Below, piece by piece: positions 10,872 through 25,365 of a DNA stretch of 64,000 bases. Position numbers and translations under genes: made by a program. The stretch covers positions 21,419,265 to 21,483,264 of the forward strand of contig NC_092573.1 in assembly GCF_037975245.1 (NCBI RefSeq). Direction: 5' to 3'. Numbering within the stretch: position 1 is the first letter of the stretch; every line of letters begins with the position of its first letter. Source of the stretch: Apostichopus japonicus. Lineage: Eukaryota > Echinodermata > Holothuroidea > Aspidochirotida > Stichopodidae. The notes under the pieces were generated by a model. It had not been told where the DNA came from. It saw only the letters and a list, made by a program, of their open reading frames with translations, and did no database searches.

Positions 10872-13800
10872 GTGTTTGGCAACAAAAGATTAGGTCCAAA
10901 CAATCGGGAAACAAATTCTATTTACCGAATTAACGGTAAATTAAATGACTAAATTTTATATCGGTGCAAGAAAATCGCTTTACCTACATATTGCATCAAT
11001 GAAATAGTTTGCTGCGTGGGTAACTAAAATATGTATAAAGATTACATAGTTCTGCCACACACTGATAATAGTAGCTAAAGTTAAGTTAATTAACTATGCC
11101 GCTTTAAGGATAAGGGGAAATGTACCATTTATAATCTTCCTTTCAGAATATGTTGCTCACACTTTTCCTTGGCTTGTTAAACACTATAATAGCCTCTGAT
11201 TCTTGGAAGTTTATTCTTTCGGCCCAAACTGCGGATATTTTGTATTTGAAAACACCGGATTCTCAACGTAGCCTTATAGGCTTATCCCTACCCCTAGTGT
11301 GACAATACGATAATATGCTTAATTTAAAGTTCTTTGTTATTGTGATCAAGAAAATGGATGCCTCAACTATACTGCCTAACAATAGCAGCGCATTAACCCA
11401 AGAAGGATGTGTCTGTGAAAGTATCCCCGATTACACTATAGGCTTTAAGCCTTTTACTGTGTGGACGCCGGTACTAGGAAATTGGGCATCGAGATTTAGC
11501 CCAAGCTGTGAAAAACATTGGCAGTAACTAAGATGTACACATGTCAATCTAAACGAAGCCTACTAAGGGGGAAGCGTTGAACAGTTATACGTTTAATATT
11601 CATAACATCAACTATGGGGATTTTGTTGCGAGATACGGGTAATTATTTACTTACTTTTGGCATATTTTATATTCCTTATTTCGGTGAAGTTGTTGAGGAG
11701 GCTCAAATGTTGAAAGTAGACGGTAAAAACAATGACAAAAACAAATAGTGCCGCCATAGCCTTTTTAAATTTGAAGGTATTTTCAACGTCTCTGAGCAAT
11801 TTAATATGTTTTTCCCACTCCTCAATAATTAGGGATTAATTTGAAGTGTGTATGCATCCTCCCGAAAATGTTTTTTAGGGTAAGAGTAGGATGGGGAGGG
11901 AGAGGGGGGGGGGTTTAAGAATGGTTGGGATATTTTTATATTTCCTGATATGTTCGAGAACGGAATCGCCAGCTCTTGACAAAATAAATACATGTAGAAT
12001 GCAACAACTGAAAACAGACATTAAGAAAAATGTTCATATATGAAGGGATTTGACTGAGCCTATATCATTTTGGCACAGTGCCGGAATGTTTGGCGTTTCA
12101 TGCTAATATCTCATTGGCATACGTAATTATGATTTTCTGAAAAAAATGTTTTGTCTTGTGAAAGCAAGACCTGCCCGAACTATCAAATTCCCAACCCGCA
12201 TTTGTTTGAGATGGTGACTGGTGTCCTCAATGTGATCGGTTCAGTTCAAAGTAAGATATTTAACTATGTATTCATGTAACAGACACGTGACCACGTGAAG
12301 GTAGCTGGTATATTTAAAACAAATATAGTAGATAGAGGAAAGTGCGGAGTCACTAGCGGAGTATATGTCCATCCCTAAGTTTTGTAAAACAAAACACTCA
12401 AGTTGTACCCAATTAGCACTTCACTCCTTGTCCTGGGGAATAAAAATGACCTGTAATTATTTTTTTTTAATTAATGAGAAGCACCCTTTTATTATTTCTA
12501 AACTACTTAAAAGAGACATGTTATTAAAAATTAAGATAAAAATAAATATGAAGGTGTCCATTGTTAATTACTGATCTTTGTGATATGAAATTTTAACATT
12601 ATTTATGCAAATCAATTTGATCTGAAAGGAGTATTTTAGGGTTGGATAACTAACTCTGGAATAATCTAAACAAGTTTATGTCACCAAGATTTACTGTAGT
12701 AACGTTACTTACCCACTTAACGTTGGGTAAGTAACTTTAAAACAATCTAATGCACCCAAAATATACTTACAGGTATCATCCATTTTGTTTTTTTATTAAA
12801 CCTATCTGTATTTAAAATACATATTACCAATGGTATTTGTACATATATATCTTATCTCAGATATAAAAAAAAATACATTTTTAATGTTACTTATTTTTAT
12901 ATTTGTCTTGTTCCATTCAACATATGCTTCCAACATGTTACCCAACTTTTCATCACGATAGTCTAACCAACCACCATGGAATGAATTACATTACAAACAT
13001 ATGCGGGTCTTAAGTGTTTCTCCGATCGTTAAGAGAAATGGAAAAGAAGGTATACAAAACAGTAATTACATCGAACGGTTAACATATTTTTTGTCGAAAT
13101 GAGGGCAAAGACAAATTCTTTCGTCACACCGCTGTGCGTCAGTCAAACTGTTTGATCTGTGTACCCGTCTTTTCTTTCGCTTCTGATCTTTCGATTTTTT
13201 GTTCATTAAAGACTTTTAGTAGTTAAGAGAAGGGAATTTGTTTCTTTTGCAGGTGTGCGATTTCTGCTTTCTTTGAAATTAGTTCGTACCCTTTTTTCTT
13301 TCGTTTTTAAGAATGCGTAAATGTTGCTATAATAAATGCTCACCATGCCCTGATATTTTTTTCATATTTTATTTAACTTTAAAAGAAAGTTTCTTTTACG
13401 CCTGAAGGAAAATCGATACTCAAGATCCCATTAACAATACAAATGTTACCATAAATTGAACAAAAGACGATTTTTTTTCTTCTCCTAATGAGCGTGTGTG
13501 GAATGAACCATATTTATTAGCCAATGGATTGTAGTTAGGCATGTGGATGTTGTCTCAAAATTAAATGGAAAAATATGACCAAAAAAATAAATAAAAAGGT
13601 ATTCAATGTCCTACGAAAATGACACAGTTTATCGATATATTTTTCATCTTTTAGTCCAGAACCCGTCCCTATACCATCGTCTCTTTTCATCCCGTTCATA
13701 GAAGATTTATTGCAATTTTATAATGAAACCTACTTTTAGCATGTTAATAAAATTCAAACAGTTTTGAAAAGTCATTTTCCTTGCATTCTCAAAATTCTTT

Positions 13801-16800
13801 TCAAAATTAGACAAGATGAGACCATATGCTTTCTCTATATGGTGGCAGTGAAACATTTGATTAAGTTTGAACATATGCGAGCCATTATTTGACTTTGTGG
13901 CATATTAGGGGTGGGGTGGGTCCCGGGGACGGGGACGGGGGTAATTCTGATAACCCTAATGTAAAATCGTTGATCGTTGTTACAACATTAGTTTGTAACA
14001 ATGAATGTTAATTCAGGTTTCCAAGACGTATAGAGATACATTCCTCTCTTTTTTTTGCATTCTTACTTTGCTTCGTTTCTGATTGAAATTTTCCACCATT
14101 TTGTTTTCTATAAGTGCTCTTCAAAAGAGGAACTTTTTACTTGACTTTCCTTTTCAATGACAGAAAAGTTAACTTAAGGTTTCCGTTCCATAGCTAAGGG
14201 GAAGACTCTTTGGCGCCGGGTCCAAAATATCTTACCTCTCAATCTTTCTCTCTCTCTTGTGGTTGCATCCTCTTAAAATATTTCTCCATCAAGCTCTCCA
14301 AAGAGGGAGGGAGGGAGAAGAGAGATTGAGAGGGGAAGAAGAAGAGGAAAAAAAACACCGGTTTTCAAACTTTTGTAAAGCAGGCTCTTTGCAATGTTTG
14401 ATTAAGAGTGATTGACAAGGTATTCCCTAAGAAAAACTATTTGGAAGTGTATTGATTTTGTTAAAGTGTTAATGATGTTTATCCACGACTAAAGAGAGAG
14501 TATGAATTGAAGCTTGAGGTTTAAATCCCTTTTATTGAATAGAATCATTAGCCATGTATTGTCAGACCAATGAGATACCATTTTTGAGTGACTGGGGGAC
14601 CCTTTTCTGCATCAGTTCTAGGAAGTTTAGACTCTGAAAAGGGAAGAAAGAAGTTAAGAGGATACGAGGAGGAGCTTTTGATAACATAAAACAAGTGGTA
14701 ACGGTCAAGACATTTGGTTAGATAGTGTATTGCTCTGTATTTTGTAATACACGGACAGATTGCTTTTGAAATCCATTTCAATCTATAGGGCATAGCCAAA
14801 AGAGAAGGAGCTGAAATTGTTACAGTTTTTAACTGAAAATAAAGTAATACGTTTTAAATGATATTTTGGAATCGTATAAAATAAAATAAAAATTGGAATC
14901 CGTATAAGGAAAGAAGTTTTACGAGGGCGCTTTAATCTAGTCGGCTTTTCTTGTAAAAAGGTAAGAGATATTTTGAATTTGTCTATTCCTTGTTTCTCAG
15001 TCTGTCAACTTTCTCGAAAGTTTTTATAACTAGTTTTTATAAATAAAATTAGTTCTTATTAATATAATTTCTGACTCGATATCTGACAGATATTTATTAG
15101 TACGCAAGTCTCACCTCCCCCAACCCGCCCCCCCCCCCCCATCAAACCCCACCCAATTTCACATACTTGCGATGTTCGTTTGTCAATGATTATCTCCCGT
15201 GCATTTTATAATAGAACTGAAAATCTTCAAATTAATTATCAAAAAAAAAAAAATTCTTGATGTTAATTTAATTTCAACATTCTATTATGTCCTCAGTTGC
15301 ACACAAATGAAAATCATAATTTCACACAAAAACCAAACCAACAGAAATTAACGATTTTTTTGTTGCTCATCAAGTTCTTCTCCACTAAATCTGATTAATA
15401 CTACGCGAAGTTCCTTGTTTAATTTACATTAAATTTGAATTTGATTTTATTTAATGCAAACTTTTTATAAATGTAAATTGACACTGTCGTAGTGAATGAG
15501 GCGAACGGCATAACAATTTCGTTCCATTGACAAATGGTCACGCAAATTTGAGTTTATAGGATAGTGTTACATAATTTAATAACTTTGTAACAAATTGTTT
15601 ATCGCGTCAACTTGATAAATTAGCTTGATTCAAATTCCTTCATCTTGCCTGAAAATGAAAAAAAAAATGAAAGTGCCAAATTTTGCTTAGACGTCTCCGG
15701 CGGGTAAGCAAGGAATATCGGTTACAATAAACAATAGAAATATCTTCTGCTTTATGCTGATAAATAAATACAATATCATACCGTGGGATATTTCATATTT
15801 TTCATCAATAGCAACCGCCCCTTTCACAACCCCCCACACCGCCCACACAACCCCTCCCATTGAAATCCCCAAACTGCAGGGTTACCAAGAATCAAACGTT
15901 TATCCTTTCCTAACTGCCATACTCACAAGATATATTCACTCATTTTAGAGTCCGAGTTGGACCCTCTTTCTTGCCTTGGCGACCTTTTCTGAACCTTGCC
16001 TCACTTAAAATCCCATCGGATATGTTTAGCAGTTGTTTTTATTATGGTAAAAGTTTTGACGCAATTGTAAAGACCTTTTTACCTAACAATTTCTGTTTAT
16101 AATTTGCCTATATCAAACCTATCTCATACTCAGCTTTTCATAACAAGAATACGTAATTATTATTTTGTGTGTTTTTCTTTTTTTGCAATTAAAAAGCAGC
16201 ATTTTACATGGTATAATGAAAAATTTGTTTTAGAATAATAGGTGAAGCAGATGTAAGCACGAGGGTTCATATTCCTTTATTTTATTCTTTAAAAAGGTTG
16301 TAATATCAAACTTTAATCTCACCCTATGTTTATGAATGCTGACAAAATAGTCAGTTATTAAAAACCACAGTTTAATTCTTATTGTGTACCTGTCTTTGTG
16401 ATGTTACTAAAATTAAAAGAACAATTATTCTTCTTACGTTTTATAGCAGCCCAGATATTTTCGTACATTCTGCATTTTGACTTAAAACTAAGGACATTTT
16501 ACTATCCGACATGCAGCCATCTTTAGTTCAATTAGTGAGCTGAATATCGACAGGAAATTATGATAAGAAATATATTTCTTAAGATTAATGGAATAGGTTA
16601 TATTAGAATACATTGTCACTCCTGCATGAAGGAGGAGTATATTCCACACTGTTGAAAGGGTGAAATTAATATGTCAACAGCTTGTTGGTAACTCTATTAT
16701 GATTATCTTAATTAAACTCTTCTCGGATAAAAAAAATATCCTTTTGTTACCTGAGAAATTAGATCACGGTGGGGGTTTGTAAGGTTATCTTGGCAAATCT

Positions 16801-17396
16801 TTTTTTCGTTGGGTTTTCGTTGAAGTTTGATAAATTAGAGATGTTTTCCCCCATAACATCTTTAAAGCTACTCTGAACTCAATTGTTCATGCATTATCAT
16901 CTTTTGGTGTGGCTATGACTATCCTATTACCTCTTAAATGATTATTCTATTTCAATTATTTGTAAACATTTTCACTAAATAAAATGACCTTTGGAGTTGA
17001 ATGCCATGATTATATTCTGTTGTCATGGAACTATACCCATAACAATTAAAGAAACTTTACAAAGTCATTCCTTACCAATAAATCAGCATAACAGAATAGG
17101 TTTATTTCCTAAAACCATAACTGCGTAACTTTTCACATAATCAAGTACTACCATCGCAATATCCCTTTAAGCCGTACAACCCACACACACACACATATAC
17201 AAACAAATAAACAATGAATTTCATGAATTGGCATAAGTGCTTCTGCGACCGCTCTTATTGTTGGTCTACCAGGCTACTCAATAATGAGGAGAGACAGATA
17301 TGATATCAGCGAGATATCTTCGTATAGTTTCGGCTCTGTCAGAGGGAAGGGGCATACTTTAGGAACCCGGTGGCTAGATGGCTTGTGAGTCAAACT
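10872..17396. other. Intergenic, AT-rich; no gene seen
   Basis: No exon with coding character, RNA gene or complete transposon was found. Noted: a 12-bp perfect inverted repeat at 12704-12735 (GTTACTTACCCA with an 8-nt spacer), a G-rich cluster with several G3-G5 runs at 13909-13941, and a GA-rich stretch near 14300-14350. Several poly-T and poly-A runs occur. Confidence 0.5.
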
Positions 17397-17419
17397 CCGG
17401 AAGTAAAGTTTACTTCCGG
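17397..17419. promoter_or_regulatory. Perfect 23-bp palindrome with two opposed ETS cores
   Basis: CCGGAAGTAAA and TTTACTTCCGG are exact reverse complements around a single G. Each arm has the CCGGAAGT core favoured by ETS factors, and another CCGGAAG lies at about 17435. It is about 1.2 kb before the hbn start codon. Regulatory use is inferred only. Confidence 0.35.
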
Positions 17420-18336
17420 GGAACAGCCCAGCCACCCGGAAGGGATTTATTTTCCTCTTCATGGCTAGGTACTCCTTGGAGGTTGGTATTGCCAGTTCTG
17501 GGGCAGCCTCTCGGTGAAGTCATCCCCACCCCTCCCCTTCCCCCCCCCTACTCCTCTAGCTGACACTGGTTTCTCTTTTGTCTAATCTTTGTTACGATTC
17601 CAGTCTGAAAATTATAGTTTTGTTTTAGCTACATTGGGTATTTCTAAAGCACATTTGGACTGTTCCCAAATTTTACATCAGATGAATTGTAATGATGGTC
17701 GTTCAAATCTCATTCTTAGAGAGATATTTTAGAATACGTTAAATTTGAATTATATATACAAAACGCAGTGATTTGATTGGTTACAACATGATAGAATGTG
17801 CATGTCATTTTCAAAGACATCACGTGACATGTTTATGTCTGAGGTCATGTGAATATTTTAATGTAAACCCCTCCCACACCCACACACACATCGTCCACAT
17901 ATACTCCCAAAATTTAAATTTTCTATATACCACGCATGCTCACTTCGATATAATGTGGACCAGTGATAGTAGTTTCTTTTATTCTGATATTTTTTATACC
18001 AGATTTTATTATCTTTATCAACATTTTTCATCTCTTTAAAATGTTTTTTTTCCCGCCTGTATTAAATATTCAGTAATTACAAGGATATAAGGATGTTCTT
18101 GCGGTTGTGTAAGCTATATCATATATAAACCAGCAAGTGTTTAAACTCAGGTACACACACGCACACTTACTTAAAGACGGAAAAAAAACGTGTGAGAGGT
18201 CTCGAGATATAATTTCTTATAAGGGTAAAGTTGATAACTATATACTCAATAGCCCTTATATCAATCAAACAGTCTGCCAATCACGTGGGCGCCCACCGTG
18301 ATAATGACTCACAAAGGAGCGCGTATATACATTTAT

Positions 18337-18337
<1 letters not shown>

Positions 18338-18425
<88 letters not shown>

Positions 18426-18444
18426 TATATGTATATATATATAT
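18338..18444. repeat. (TA)n microsatellite just before hbn
   Basis: About 100 bp of nearly pure TA with a few C interruptions, ending about 145 bp before the hbn start codon. The Tyr/Ile open frames on both strands are artefacts of this repeat. Confidence 0.95.
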
Positions 18445-18589
18445 TATAAAAAATCTCATTCACTCTGTAGTTTAAAGTTCCCTACCAGCTTATTTCAATC
18501 AACCAGTGAAAATAAGCCATAGTCTTAACACGATCAGTTTGTTCTTGGTATTTTTAATTGTAGGGAGAGACCATCAAGCATTTCACTTC

Positions 18590-21500
18590 ATGACGCTCGA
18601 CGATTCGGAGTCAGTTAGGTCTATAACTTCGCATCCTGCCTTCTTTGTAACACCAAAGATGTCGTCCGTTGTTGTTTCAACCTGTGAAGCCGCTACGCCA
18701 TCTACTACGATATCAGATTTTTCCATTAAAGCTTTGCTGGGAGGACGACCTAAGTCCGAAAAAGCCATTTATCGAGATACACCAAGAATAACAATCCCTG
18801 AGTTTGTTTCTAAAGAATTTAAAGAAGAGAAGAAAATAGGGAAGTGTGATTTAGAAGGTAAGACTTGTTTTTAAAAGAGAGTTGATCTTGATAATATTAG
18901 TTTAATAAAAATAAAAAAATAATCCAATATTTCATCTCAACTGTATTGTTGAATAAATGACAATGCGTAAACTGAGTAGATGGAATAATTCATATTAAGA
19001 AGTCAACTTAATAGTATTTTTTTTAAACTTTTATTTTTGATATTGCAAAAAAATGTATTATTGAAAAAATGAAATATATATGAAAAATTAACTGTATGCA
19101 AACGGAGTAAATGGGGCAAGCCATTTCACGAGTACAGGTTCATGATATATATAATCCTTAATACATTTATTTTGATTTGGGTAAAAATGTATTTTATTTA
19201 TGAATAAAATCATATATTGATTTATATATATACATATACAATTATTTTTTATATATTATATATTAATGAGTAACAGTATGTAACTTGAACAACAGTAGTA
19301 GGAAAGATTTACTTTGCTGTATGCTATTATTTGTAGGAATTAGCATGTGTTATTTTGAAAACAGGAAAAGTGCAAAGTTAAACGACCACTGATAGTAGCC
19401 TATAGCAGTAACAAAAACCTAATCAATGGAGTAATCTGTAAAAGAAAAAAATTCCGAAGACTTAAACCTGTTCGTATTACAGCTTGCAGAATTTGCCGGC
19501 AAGTTTTAAGAATATTGCATGTATTTTCGAAAGCAAAAGTAAAAAGTTAGATGAAACTTAGCTTCACCCAACCCCACCCCACCCCACCCCCGAAGGAAAT
19601 CCGCAAATCTCATAACCTTGGAGAGGTTGCATACATTATTTTGTAACATATAACATAACTCTTAATCTAGATTTGCATTTCAGTTATGCTGTACCGTACA
19701 TGGTGGGAAAATCGATAAAACAACATGTTCAAATTCAAAATTTCTTGAAATGAGACTTACTTGTACAGTTTATATTTAAAAATATTTGGAATATTGATAA
19801 TTTAATGTATAAATTTAGTCGAGTCGATCTTTTATTGATATCAACCATGAATAATCAATCTACGCTGATAAAATCATTCAGATTGTACCATTTTCTTGCA
19901 GTTTTCTTTGTTCGGATAAAACTGCGAAGTGTATGTGAATAATCGTTTGACTGGTTTAGTTTTTTTTTTATACGATAGGATCGCCACAGAATGTATATTT
20001 ACTTCTTAAATGGCTGGTTTATAAAAACTGTACGACATTTGTTTTATTTCAATGGAAACAAATACCTTTTTATTTTATATATTTTTCAAAACTTGAAAAA
20101 TAAGAGTAAACTGCTAAGAATTACGGAATAAAATACAATACGTGCGTCAAGTCCGAAAAGGAAGCAGACATCCTTCCAAGATTGAATTTTCCCAGTAAAT
20201 GTAATATAAAAATTCAAAACATTGAAACCCAAAATCAAGAATCGTTAATATCCAGAGAATTTATGTAGACTAAACTATTTGACTTTATTGTCATGTAGGT
20301 TTAGATAAAATAAACAACTTTCTTTAAATCAAACACAAAAGATTGATTCCAAATAGATATTCCATTTCCTTTTACTTGTAGCATTTTTTTTATATATCCT
20401 TATCAATTTAATCATTTTCTCAGACGTTCATGCCCATAATTGCACTCAGATAATATTAGGGGGAAAAGAAACCATTTGTTTTCTAAAATGAATTTTGCAT
20501 TATTCATAATCAACTTTTTTTCTACATCGAACTTTCGTCGAACTTTTCGAAACAAATCAGATTTTTTTCAAAATTCGAAACAGAACAAAGTGATCATTAC
20601 CAATGACATTTGCCAATCACGAGGGTGGAGGGAGATATTTCTGAGAGATTTAGCTACAGTTTTCCAACATGAAATCGCATGTTATAATGACGATGCAGTA
20701 ACTTAATTGTCAAACAGAATGTTAGCAAAAAGGAGGTTTCTCTCCGGTCATCTTCGGAATTGCAAATGTAAATATTGAGTCTTCTAAAAATCACTAAAAT
20801 AACTTGGACTTAAGATACAGATCGACAAACGAAAATATAAAATAACAGAACAAGTTGTAATATTTATGAATTTATGTTTTGATTTTGATCATGTTTTTCA
20901 GATATCACTGATGGGAGAGAACATATTAAAGTTGAACCACGACCAACACTCACTTCCGGTTCAGAGAAGATACCCAGCAATATTGACCTAGTTCAAAAGG
21001 TCAGGAGGTCGAGAACAACATTTACAACCTATCAACTTCATCAGCTAGAGAAAGCCTTCAAGAGGACACAATACCCGGATGTCTTTATGAGAGAGGAATT
21101 AGCAATGAGGCTAGACCTGAGTGAATCGAGAGTACAGGTAAGGTGGAGTTGTATGCGGATATGTTTATTCAAATGAGCATATGAATATGCATTAAAAACT
21201 GATATGCAGAATTACCATGTGATAACGAAGATGGACAAAAATACTGTTCAGAATCAAGCATAAACACACTGTTCCATTTAAGTGCATATCTCAGTCAATA
21301 GAGACAAATTTGGAAACTGGAAATACTGGGAATGAGGTGGGCGTGGGGGGGGGGGGTGGGGTGGGGTGGGGCGATGAATGTTGATATGCAAATAAAGTTG
21401 TATTTGTGTGCAAATATATAATAAGTAATGGACATTGACATACTTACCCTAATTTTCTCGTCGTTCAAATCAAATACCGCTTTTTTTGTTTCAACTTGCA

Positions 21501-22124
21501 CAAATAAAAATTAATATCATAATTAATAAATCTCTTGTAGACGATACTTAAGATAATTTTTAATGTGGTTAGAATCATTATTGAGTTTATATTTGTATTG
21601 TTTTCTTTTTGCTTTGATTGAAATAGGTTTGGTTTCAAAACAGAAGAGCAAAATGGAGAAAACGAGATAAACTCATGGGTACAGACCTCCGCAGATTCGA
21701 ATCCGACCCAAGGTCAACTCTGCCGGCGTTCTTTAATTTCCCAGCATGCACCTTTTCTCCGGAACTGCCTTATCATGCGGCAATGATGCGATCACGTCTT
21801 TACCCTGTGGCGCCGTTCTTTCCTGCGCCCTCACCATACGACAAATACACCCTCCAAGAGGCATTGCCGTTTCCAATGTCACGTGGTGTCCCAGTACATC
21901 CCATTCCACATTTACAACATCCAGCTTTCAGAACGCCATCCACAATACCGTTCCGCTGTTCTACGGAAACTCCTATCAAGTCTAAAGACGTCGATATTTC
22001 TTCGCCTCTGATTGGTCACAACAGGACTGAACTTTTCAGAAAGCGAAGCATTGATAAACTTCGGTCATCTGTGAAAGGATCTCATGAAGGTGACCTTTTC
22101 TTTGAATCGACAAAGGTAATATAA
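18590..22124 (+). CDS. hbn: Homeobrain, PRD-class homeobox transcription factor
   Basis: Three exons join in frame: 18590-18857, 20902-21137 and 21627-22124, giving 333 residues. An ATG at 18590 starts the protein; an acceptor-like TAG at 18561-18563 suggests a separate 5' UTR exon. Residues 43-52 ([10 protein letters not shown]) form an eh1/octapeptide motif, known in this class to recruit Groucho co-repressors. The homeodomain spans about 123-182, from [20 protein letters not shown] to [15 protein letters not shown], with Gln at position 50 and an intron between positions 46 and 47. The RRSRTTFTT and [11 protein letters not shown] segments fit homeobrain better than Alx or Arx. Residues 307-321 ([15 protein letters not shown]) look like a degenerate OAR motif. 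It should be a nuclear DNA-binding regulator of anterior neural development. It lies tail-to-tail with rx, consistent with the HRO cluster. Confidence 0.88.
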
Positions 22125-22483
22125 TCTTTGGAGTTCAACTAGCTCTTACGGGTGTCCAGTGTGAACGTCTGTCACGTGACACCTATAGATGTGACTTATT
22201 CATGAATTATTCATGACAAACACAAAGCTGAACACAAAACGTGCAATATTATAATATATAATATACATATATATGTATACATTGTATACGCCGTGAATGC
22301 CTCGACTGGTCGTGTCTGTACTAATTTTCATTCATTAATTATGTATTTCCAGCAAGTAACAATTTTTACAGAATTGCTAACTTACTATTACGTTATTGCT
22401 GATGTCTGCAACATCTCGTATTTTATGAAATTTTCGTAAGTTTCATTCATTGAAATATCAATCTTATCGATTATTATTTTCAG

Positions 22484-22507
22484 GCCGAAGTTTTCACATA
22501 TTATTGA
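22484..22507 (+). CDS. Possible alternative last coding exon of hbn
   Basis: hbn exon 3 contains a donor-like AAAG|GTAATA at 22115/22116, just before its stop. An acceptor (ATTATTTTCAG) ends at 22483, and the next bases read in phase as AEVFTYY then TGA. Splicing would replace the final VI with AEVFTYY. The simpler reading is that translation ends at 22124. Confidence 0.3.
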   Translation, partial: AEVFTYY

Positions 22508-24002
22508 TCAGTCGAACGACATAGCTGTATCTTGTCTTATCGAGCCCTTAAACACTGCTATTATTAACAGGTTAAGGAGATAAACCTTCAACCATTTCAT
22601 TGTGTTCTTTTCATATAAGAACGAGATCAGAAATAAGAAAATGTTCAAATTAGGGATCGTTTCTATGAATTTATATATTAGCCTACCATTAATAGTTCAA
22701 AACTCACATTTTCCCCCATTATCGATCAATCGATCTAAAGAACAATTTTTCTCTTTTTTTCTGCACAAATATGTAAAAGGGATAAGAAAGAATGACAACT
22801 AATATCTAAACTTATATCACAACGTGTTAATGTCTTCGCTAGAAGAGAAACCTTTGTTAAAAAAAATGGAACAAAACAGAATTGTTTCAATAAGTGACCT
22901 TCATTACGATAGAAATGGTTGCAATTCCTTACACTATTAATTTAAAGAATGACTTTTGGGGTAAGGGTGGGTGTAATTGAAGGGTTTGTCGCAGATCAAC
23001 AAAGTGAACAAACTTCTGGCATTGCAATAATTAACACTTTCAGTTTTTGAACAAAACTTATCCTTGAAGTCATTCGATGCTCCTTTAGTGAGATTCGATA
23101 GTCTAATCAGAAAATGCAGACACTTGAGCGTGACTCAAAATTAGTGCTGTCGTTGTAAAGTTTTCCTGCAGTCATCTTTAAACAACACTGACATATTATC
23201 TAAAGACTGTAAACAGGTTAAAACAAAAGCAGTAAACAGAGAACAAAATGTTCAATTGTCATCTAAACGAAGGAGGAGGAGGAGGGGATTTAAATTCAAT
23301 ATTAGTCAAACGTCATCATGAATGTGCATAACCCTTATGTCACTGTATTATTTTCCTTAAGAGAGTCAATATCAATATTTTTATTACAACATTTGTTTTT
23401 TGGTTGAAAGACAAAAGCATATGTTGAAACCAAAGCTGTAGCATGATTATGGCATATAGGCTTACCAAACATGTGACGTATGTACGTTCTCATAACCCAG
23501 TCCTGTGAGACCAGTGGTATTGAGAAAAACATGCGAAGGATATGGTTCAAAGTGTTGAATCGGGCTATAAAATGAAGCCTTTTCATTGAATTATACTCAA
23601 AGGGACAATCAAATGAAAGACCAAACAAGGTTTATATAATACTAACAAATCAGTGAATTCTGTCTTGCGCAGTTTCTGTAACTATGGTTACTAGGGAGCT
23701 TGCGCAATGCGTTTTGTGAAATTCATGAATATTCATACAAGAAAATATTTTGTGGCCATCGTAACTTTCTTAGTTTTGTAATACGTTTAACAATATGAAA
23801 CCATTGGACTCCAATAGCTGTTACATAACTCGATATCGAACAAAATGTTTATGTGGTGGAGATTGGGTTAGTATAGATTTCAATGTTATTTAATACTTAA
23901 TTGAAACAATTAGTTGTTTTTTTTTTTCATTTAAATTTTTCATTTCAAATAATGAAGTAAAAATTTCAAAATGTTGGTCATTTGATTTTTTACATGTGAT
24001 TA

Positions 24003-24060
24003 AAACTAATATGAAAAAGTGTCTTTGTGACAAACTAATATGAAAAAGTGTCTTTGTGAC
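24003..24060. repeat. Perfect 29-bp tandem duplication
   Basis: Unit AAACTAATATGAAAAAGTGT plus CTTTGTGAC occurs twice in a row without change (24003-24031 and 24032-24060), suggesting a recent slippage event. Confidence 0.95.
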
Positions 24061-25365
24061 AAACTATTCATAACAGAATATAACCATATTTTGATAAATA
24101 GAAATCTAGAAGGGGTCTTAACTTCATTAATGGTAAGTTTATACTTTGAGTGAAAACTTTGTTAAAATGTTTATCCAAACAGGAAAAGCTGGGTTTACAT
24201 ATTAATATGCGATATTCCCAGATTCTCTTCATTCCATAGGGACGTATATATTGATTGACAGGCCTACATTAACAGTGTTAGCAATATGCTTGCAGCATTC
24301 AATCTTACGTCATACATTTTCCGCCGTATATGCCTTATACGTCATATCACGTGCCTTATCAATACAGCTGTAAAAGAAATATTAAAGCTGCCTTCCTCTT
24401 AGTAAGAGTATCACATGATTTTACAATATTTCTCCATTAAATTTATATTTTATCTGTTGCCTGGCATTCTGTACGATCTTTTCGTAAAATTTGATTTAGT
24501 TTTATTGTGTTGTATTGTATTTTATTTTATTTCCTTTATTTATTTTTTGTATTTTGATGGGGGAGGGGTTGTTTTTCCATCAATCTAATCGTTTGATTCA
24601 CACGACACTTTTTGTTTAAGGCTGAAACTATATCTATACCTCATAGGAAAGATACAACAATTAAATACCCATATAGAAACGGTAAGATATTTATGCGTTA
24701 TTCCAAAATCATATGAAACAAAGGGCAATAACTTGATAGTAGGCCTATGAAGACAAAATACCTGCGGTACATTACCCATTGCTTTACCGAAGACAACATG
24801 CGCGTTTAATCTCTATTTTCGTTGAGTGAAAATTCATTTAACCAAAAACGACTAGCAACTTGTTAGAACAGGTTAAAACGAAATTTCACCCCATATTTGT
24901 TGGTGGTATTTTTTCAACATATCGTGCAATAAAGAAACAATTTTTATTTTAAGTACCAAGTCTTCCTCTGTAACTTTAAGCCGTTTTAATTCTTATTATT
25001 CTTATTTTTATTATTATTATTATACACAGAATCATGATATAATATATGATATAAACAATTTGCAAACAAGCAAATAAAAAATGAAAAATATCTCTGTTTT
25101 ATTTCTTATTTATTTTTTATCTTACCTCTTTCTTTTCAGTTACCAGTGTAACTCGCATGATTTTTTGTAATAGCTAATTAACATAATTAAGCGTGGGCGT
25201 TACTACACGTAAATAATCGTGTTCGTTCTTCATGTTTCGTAGTGACTATTTCTAAATCGAATTTATGCTTCGTAAGTTTGGTCAGGGTCCCTATCTTCCC
25301 TCAACCCCCCCCCCCCCTCATCCCGATGTTCAATTTATCGCAATTCTTGCATACAAATCATTGAC

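Noticed and set aside
17173-17200. CRISPR-like or other short regular repeats such as (CA)n
   Set aside because: Ordinary eukaryotic microsatellites; no spaced direct repeats of CRISPR type anywhere in the window.
18506-18589. Upstream extension of hbn exon 1
   Set aside because: The frame begins with GTG and crosses a likely intron acceptor at 18561-18563; the first ATG is at 18590.
18590-22124. Calling the first homeobox gene alx or arx
   Set aside because: [19 protein letters not shown] and the N-terminal octapeptide fit homeobrain; Alx has [19 protein letters not shown] and Arx RRYRTTFTSYQLEELE-type starts.
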